Assembly (NCBI GenBank): GCA_018224415.1
Contig: JAGTUZ010000114.1
Location: 1 to 26,198, forward strand
Direction: 5' to 3'
Length of the DNA stretch: 26,198 nt
Origin: Bacteroidota bacterium
GTDB lineage: Bacteria > Bacteroidota > Ignavibacteria > SZUA-365
Numbering within the stretch: position 1 is the first letter of the stretch; each line of letters opens with the position of its first letter. Positions 22,865-26,198 of this stretch are shown piece after piece. The position numbers were made by a program, and so were the translations under genes. Below the pieces are notes generated by a model, which was not told the DNA's origin, did no database searches, and saw only the letters and a program-made list of their open reading frames with translations.

Positions 22865-23875
22865 TTATTTCACGTACGGGAAGTTCTTGCAGTCCTTGCC
22901 AGCTTCGAAGTGCGTTTTGCCGGCATCCTTCATTTTCTGCCAGATCATGCCGTTGGCTCCGTACATAAGGCTCTTTGCATCGTAGCCGAGGGTGCGAAGG
23001 ATCGGTGCGACGGCCGCACTCCCCTGCCCCGTGTAGCAGTAGACAACGATGGTTTTGTCCGTGGGCAGGGTTTTCAGTGCAGCGGAGAGTTTCAGGTCCG
23101 CCTTCGGTGTGTACTGCATCGCGCCCGGGATGTGGCCAATCGAAGTGTAGAGATCGGCAGGCCAAAAGTTCACGATATAGTACTGTGAAAGATTGCTGAA
23201 AACCGTCGAAGCATCGATGATCGACTTGGAGAACCCTTCCGCATGCACCGCTGCAATGCGTGCATTGAGAATCTCGGAACCAGTCGCCATCCCTGTATTG
23301 AGCGCGGGCATGTTGCCTGCAGGCCCCTTGTCCGTGGGGGTTGTAACGAACTGGGAGACTTTGTCGCTCGAAAGTTTGGCCGTGATCTTGTCGAAATCCT
23401 GATGCCAGGCCGACATGCCGTAGCCCATGCTGAATGTGGTCTTGTAACCGCTCAAGCGCAGCAGCGACGTGACCCAGTTCGCCGTTTGACCAGTGTAACA
23501 CACGACGACGATGCGGTCGTAGTTGGCGACATTCACGGTCTTCATGTGCGTGAGCGCATCGGCGGCCTGAACGTTTACCGCCCCATCGATATGCCCGAGG
23601 GCGAAGTCGGCCGCGCTTCGGATATCAAGGAGATAGTACTTTTTCGCTCCGTTGACGTCTTCGAAGACAGTTGCCGCGGGGAGGATCGCCGCACAATCGG
23701 TATTCAGGTAATCACCATTCGCGCCCTCAAGTTCGGCGATGAGCAGTGCGGATTCATCTGCTGTCGGAACGACAGGATCGTCGTCCTCGGAACAGGCGTT
23801 CGTGAACAAGAGAAGCGGAAGGACGAGGACGAGGGTCCAGGTGTACTGTTTCAGAAGTTTCGCGTAATGAGACAT
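22865..23875 (-). CDS. Double-rhodanese lipoprotein
   Basis: A 336-residue exported lipoprotein: signal peptide ending LLLFTNAC with lipid Cys28, an acidic start (SEDDDP), then two rhodanese domains. Domain 1 has YYLLDIRSAADFALGHIDGA and the catalytic loop CYTGQT (Cys126). Domain 2 has YYIVNFWPADLYTSIGHIPG and CYTGQG (Cys280). Both cysteines are kept, so both domains could carry a persulfide or another chalcogen; in many tandem rhodaneses only one does. It has additional Cys61 and Cys329. ATG 23875 follows AAGGAG and was preferred to an upstream in-frame codon that would spoil the signal peptide. It follows the multiheme cytochrome gene by 93 bp on the same strand. Sulfur, selenium or electron-transfer function is inferred from this pairing. 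Confidence 0.9.
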   Translation of the reverse strand: MSHYAKLLKQYTWTLVLVLPLLLFTNACSEDDDPVVPTADESALLIAELEGANGDYLNTDCAAILPAATVFEDVNGAKKYYLLDIRSAADFALGHIDGAVNVQAADALTHMKTVNVANYDRIVVVCYTGQTANWVTSLLRLSGYKTTFSMGYGMSAWHQDFDKITAKLSSDKVSQFVTTPTDKGPAGNMPALNTGMATGSEILNARIAAVHAEGFSKSIIDASTVFSNLSQYYIVNFWPADLYTSIGHIPGAMQYTPKADLKLSAALKTLPTDKTIVVYCYTGQGSAAVAPILRTLGYDAKSLMYGANGMIWQKMKDAGKTHFEAGKDCKNFPYVK

Positions 23876-23936
23876 TGATGCTCCTTGTGAAGGATGGGAA
23901 GCGGGGAATATGTTGAAAGACAATGTTGCTGTCGGA

Positions 23937-23956
23937 GCCGGCGGGGGACCGCCGGC
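23937..23956 (-). other. GC-rich hairpin between cytochrome and rhodanese genes
   Basis: GCCGGCGG (23937-23944) pairs with CCGCCGGC (23949-23956) around a four-base loop. No T-run follows on the minus strand, so it more likely stabilises the upstream cytochrome message, or reduces read-through, than ends transcription. Confidence 0.5.
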
Positions 23957-23968
23957 CCCATGATTCGA

Positions 23969-25309
23969 TTATCGCCAGCTCGCGGGAAGCTTGCCGTCAA
24001 CGACCACATTCTTGTTCGCGACTTTCTCCCAGGCCTCTCCGAGATCGTCGGAGAAAAGGAACCAGTCTGCGTTGCGGCCGTCCTTGATATGGCAGGCGTC
24101 GAAACAGGACTTGCCTGCCTCGACCTCGGTGCGGCCAGTCCAGCGCTTGATGTTATGCGGAGTCGCATGGCGCCATGTCGGCTCGGAAGTGAAGTTCACG
24201 AGGTTCGACACCCCGTAATTGCTCCAGGTATCCGGCGCATGCGGCGCGAGCCGGAGCACCACGTACTTGAAGCGCTTGACTTCCGGCAGGGGATTCATGC
24301 CCATCTTGAAAGCCATGAATGGACCGTTGCGCACGCCGGTGTCGACATGGCAGCTGCCGCAGTTCTGGTATTCCTGCGAATGACAGGACTGGCAGGAAAT
24401 ATCGTCCCAGTGCATGCTGTGATAGGTGTTGGCCGTGGCCTGGTCGCCGTGGCAATTCTCGCACTTGGGCTGGTTTGCCACGGAATAGCGCTGCGTGTAG
24501 GCCGTACCGGTGCCGTGCATCTCGTCGCCGCTGTGGCAGTTCGTGCACTGGCCGCCTGGAAGCTTGAGGTAATGGACGTCAGGACGGAGGCCAAAGCCCT
24601 CTCCGAAGTAGGCATGCGCGACGCGTGCGGAGTGGCAGGCCGTGCAGTTGAGACGCATGTCGGGCTGTTTCTGGAACAGATGCGAGGCAAGGAAACCGCC
24701 CTGCGCCTGACGCGGACGCATCACATGACACTCGCCGCAGGAGGCGTGGCACTTCCCGCAGTTCTTGTCATAGCCCTTCTTCAGCGCGTCGGGAAAGTTC
24801 TCGTAGCTCGGGAAATTGCCGCGCTTCGCGACCATGTGCTTCTGCCCGAAGCCCTGCGTATGCAGGTTCGTCTTGTCGCGTCCCGCGATCGAAGGATGGC
24901 AGCCGCCGCAGTACTTGTCCGCATCGGCCGACGGACTCTTCACGAAATCCGTTCCATGCGCTTCGTGCTTGTCACGCGCAGGCTCCTTGCCGCCGTGGCA
25001 GCTCACGCAGGCGATCTTGCCGTGCGCGCTGTTGAGGAACTTGGCGCCGTTGCTGCCGCCGACGTAGACCTTGGCCCACGCTTCCATTTCCGGAAGCGTG
25101 CCGCCACAGCCGCCTTCACCCTCCGCGGGCGGGGGATTCGGTTCGGCAACCTTCTTCAATGTCGCCTCGTCGCTGTGGCAGCCGAGGCAGGTCGTCGCAT
25201 CCGCCGTGGGAGTCAGGGGATCCGGCGTGTCGTCCTTGTCCTCGCTGCAGGCCGTGAACAGCAGGGCTGCCAGCGGCAGGACGAGGAGCATGAGGTGCAA
25301 ACGTTTCAT
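23969..25309 (-). CDS. Undecaheme c-type cytochrome lipoprotein
   Basis: A 446-residue exported lipoprotein cytochrome. The signal peptide ends in LLFTAC (Cys21), followed by an acidic Asp-rich linker. Ten CxxCH sites are visible at Cys41, 101, 134, 184, 191, 222, 255, 283, 306 and 317, and one CxxxCH (CFDACH, Cys402), eleven potential hemes. Two sites (184 and 191) are only seven residues apart. Numerous extra His residues could be distal ligands. The C-terminal 120 residues contain only the CxxxCH heme. I do not recognise a named enzyme: no nitrite-reductase or hydroxylamine-oxidoreductase signature was identified, so an electron-transfer role is likelier. It would sit on an outer or inner membrane surface outside the cytoplasm. 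The rhodanese lipoprotein gene is downstream and the two share the SED acidic start. Confidence 0.92.
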   Translation of the reverse strand: MKRLHLMLLVLPLAALLFTACSEDKDDTPDPLTPTADATTCLGCHSDEATLKKVAEPNPPPAEGEGGCGGTLPEMEAWAKVYVGGSNGAKFLNSAHGKIACVSCHGGKEPARDKHEAHGTDFVKSPSADADKYCGGCHPSIAGRDKTNLHTQGFGQKHMVAKRGNFPSYENFPDALKKGYDKNCGKCHASCGECHVMRPRQAQGGFLASHLFQKQPDMRLNCTACHSARVAHAYFGEGFGLRPDVHYLKLPGGQCTNCHSGDEMHGTGTAYTQRYSVANQPKCENCHGDQATANTYHSMHWDDISCQSCHSQEYQNCGSCHVDTGVRNGPFMAFKMGMNPLPEVKRFKYVVLRLAPHAPDTWSNYGVSNLVNFTSEPTWRHATPHNIKRWTGRTEVEAGKSCFDACHIKDGRNADWFLFSDDLGEAWEKVANKNVVVDGKLPASWR

Positions 25310-25690
25310 AGGTGCAACTATTGATAGTGGAATGGAATAGTGTATGGGAAAAAATTGCTTGTCTTGCAGGTCCGTCGGTATTCAATGGTGAATGGTGGCA
25401 GGATGGGTCGGTGCGTGGAATCCGCCGAAAGCCGCGATAGGAAAACTATAAACAGAGTTTATTATCGCAATACCTTCTCAAAAATAATGACAATCGTTGA
25501 CAGACGCAAGGGTTAAAGCGAAAAAAATCACGTTCATGCACGTGGATTTCGCCGAAGGCGAAATCCACGTGCGCGGTAGGCCGTAGGCGGTAGGCCGGTG
25601 TGTCATACCTACGGCCTACAGCCTATCGCGATCGGATTGCGGAAAGGTTGTGAAAAGGGGGGGACTGTGCAGATCCGCGAGATCTCCGCG
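25310..25690. other. Intergenic region between carB and the cytochrome gene, with two hairpins
   Basis: No gene is seen. 25538-25572 is a perfect hairpin: a 16-bp stem (GCACGTGGATTTCGCC and its complement) with loop GAA. On the minus strand a run of seven T begins about 10 nt after it, so it may help end carB transcripts. 25572-25630 is a second, longer hairpin: arms TAGGCCGTAGGCGGTAGG (25577-25594) and 25608-25625, with two mismatches, extended by flanking CGCG pairs. The AT-rich stretch 25440-25500 is the likely promoter zone of the cytochrome gene; on the minus strand it contains TATTTTTG, which fits the Bacteroidota -7 pattern TAnnTTTG, but no matched -35/-33 box was clear. Confidence 0.7.
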
Positions 25691-26198
25691 CTACCCGAAG
25701 ATCTCCTGGAGGCTGCGGACGTCGAGGCGTCCGGCGAGGAGGCGGCGGATGCCCCGGATTGCGGCCTTGGCGCCGGAGAGGGTGGTGACCACGGGTACCT
25801 TGTGGCGGATGCAGGCGCGGCCGATTTCGTATTCGTCCTCGCGCGCCGTTTCTCCCAGCGGCGTGTTGATGACGAGATGGATGTCGCCGTTCTTGATGGC
25901 GTCGACGACGTGGGGACGCCCTTCTACCACCTTGTTGACCACCTCGCAGGCGATGCCGTTGTCACGCAGCACCGCGGCCGTGCCGCGTGTGGCATAGAGC
26001 GTGAACGGCAATTCGGTGAAGTCGCGGGCAATGGTGAGGATTTCCGCCTTGTCGGCGTCGTTGACGGAGATGAAGACGTTACCATCGAGCGGAAGGCGGT
26101 TGCCTGCGCCGATCTCCGCCTTCGCGAACGCAGCGCCCCAGCCGGTGTCGAGACCGATCACCTCCCCCGTGCTTTTCATTTCCGGAGATAGAAAGACG
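25691..26198 (-). CDS. carB: Carbamoyl-phosphate synthase large chain, C-terminal part (cut by window edge)
   Basis: The last 169 or so residues of a protein that is normally about 1070 residues long; the rest lies beyond the window. The frame reads LSPEMKSTGEVIGLD, the end of the second ATP-grasp unit, then the MGS-like allosteric domain (NVFISVNDADKAEILTIARD, LYATRGTAAVLRDNGI, DIHLVINTPLG) and a short C-terminus ending LQEIFG. The enzyme makes carbamoyl phosphate from glutamine-derived ammonia, bicarbonate and two ATP for arginine and pyrimidine synthesis, with carA as partner. The MGS domain binds UMP or ornithine-type effectors in relatives. Palindromes lie downstream of its stop at 25538-25630. 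Confidence 0.95.
   Translation of the reverse strand, partial: VFLSPEMKSTGEVIGLDTGWGAAFAKAEIGAGNRLPLDGNVFISVNDADKAEILTIARDFTELPFTLYATRGTAAVLRDNGIACEVVNKVVEGRPHVVDAIKNGDIHLVINTPLGETAREDEYEIGRACIRHKVPVVTTLSGAKAAIRGIRRLLAGRLDVRSLQEIFG

Noticed and set aside
23894..25324. 476-codon plus-strand open frame over the cytochrome
   Set aside because: The minus strand encodes eleven heme-binding motifs and a lipoprotein signal, so the plus-strand frame is a shadow.

Overview
The window looks like a GC-rich (roughly 60%) chromosome segment from a member of the FCB/Bacteroidota-Chlorobiota-Ignavibacteria assemblage. This placement is an inference. It rests on a YbeY metal site ending in Asp rather than the third His, HPr kinase next to xerC and a short hpf, a serine palmitoyltransferase-type enzyme, and lipoproteins with acidic, Asp-rich mature N-termini. 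No phylogenetic marker such as rRNA is present. Most of the window is housekeeping sequence. The accessory parts are a group II intron relic, short palindromic and tandem repeats, a lipoprotein rhodanese/multiheme cytochrome pair and a peptide-type ABC importer.

Layout: (1) 1-1006, a shrunken group II intron with a catalytically dead reverse transcriptase remnant. (2) 1107-3580 (minus), a GNAT-fold acyltransferase behind an alpha-oxoamine synthase, together a probable sphingolipid/ceramide cassette with a good promoter at 3689-3717. (3) 3741-3951, repeats. (4) 4058-6729 (plus), glnS overlapping an extended SDR gene. (5) 6768-9776 (minus), the gltX / family-2 glycosyltransferase / nadD operon. 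(6) 10114-11008 (plus), an unknown 155-residue protein coupled to ybeY. (7) 11085-16326 (plus), smg/DUF494, topA, xerC, hpf and hprK. (8) 16447-20641 (plus), a lipoprotein solute-binding protein and two permeases of a peptide/nickel-type ABC importer, the second permease much enlarged and no ATPase gene nearby. (9) 20746-22738 (plus), a small charged protein, an MCE/MlaD protein and a YIP1-family membrane protein, closed by a strong bidirectional terminator. (10) 22865-25309 (minus), an eleven-heme lipoprotein cytochrome c followed by a double-rhodanese lipoprotein. (11) 25691-26198 (minus), the C-terminal end of carB, cut by the window edge.

Three observations deserve most attention. First, short tandem repeats sit exactly on gene boundaries. 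Three are 21-bp (seven-codon) repeats that multiply start codons (gltX, the glycosyltransferase, the dppC-like/small-gene junction), and others lie over the topA and YIP1 stop codons. Second, hprK appears to be transcribed from a promoter placed so that its transcript begins inside the hairpin that terminates hpf. Third, the cytochrome/rhodanese lipoprotein pair resembles parts of extracellular electron-transfer or chalcogen-oxyanion modules but lacks a recognisable porin in this window. No tRNA, rRNA or CRISPR array was seen.
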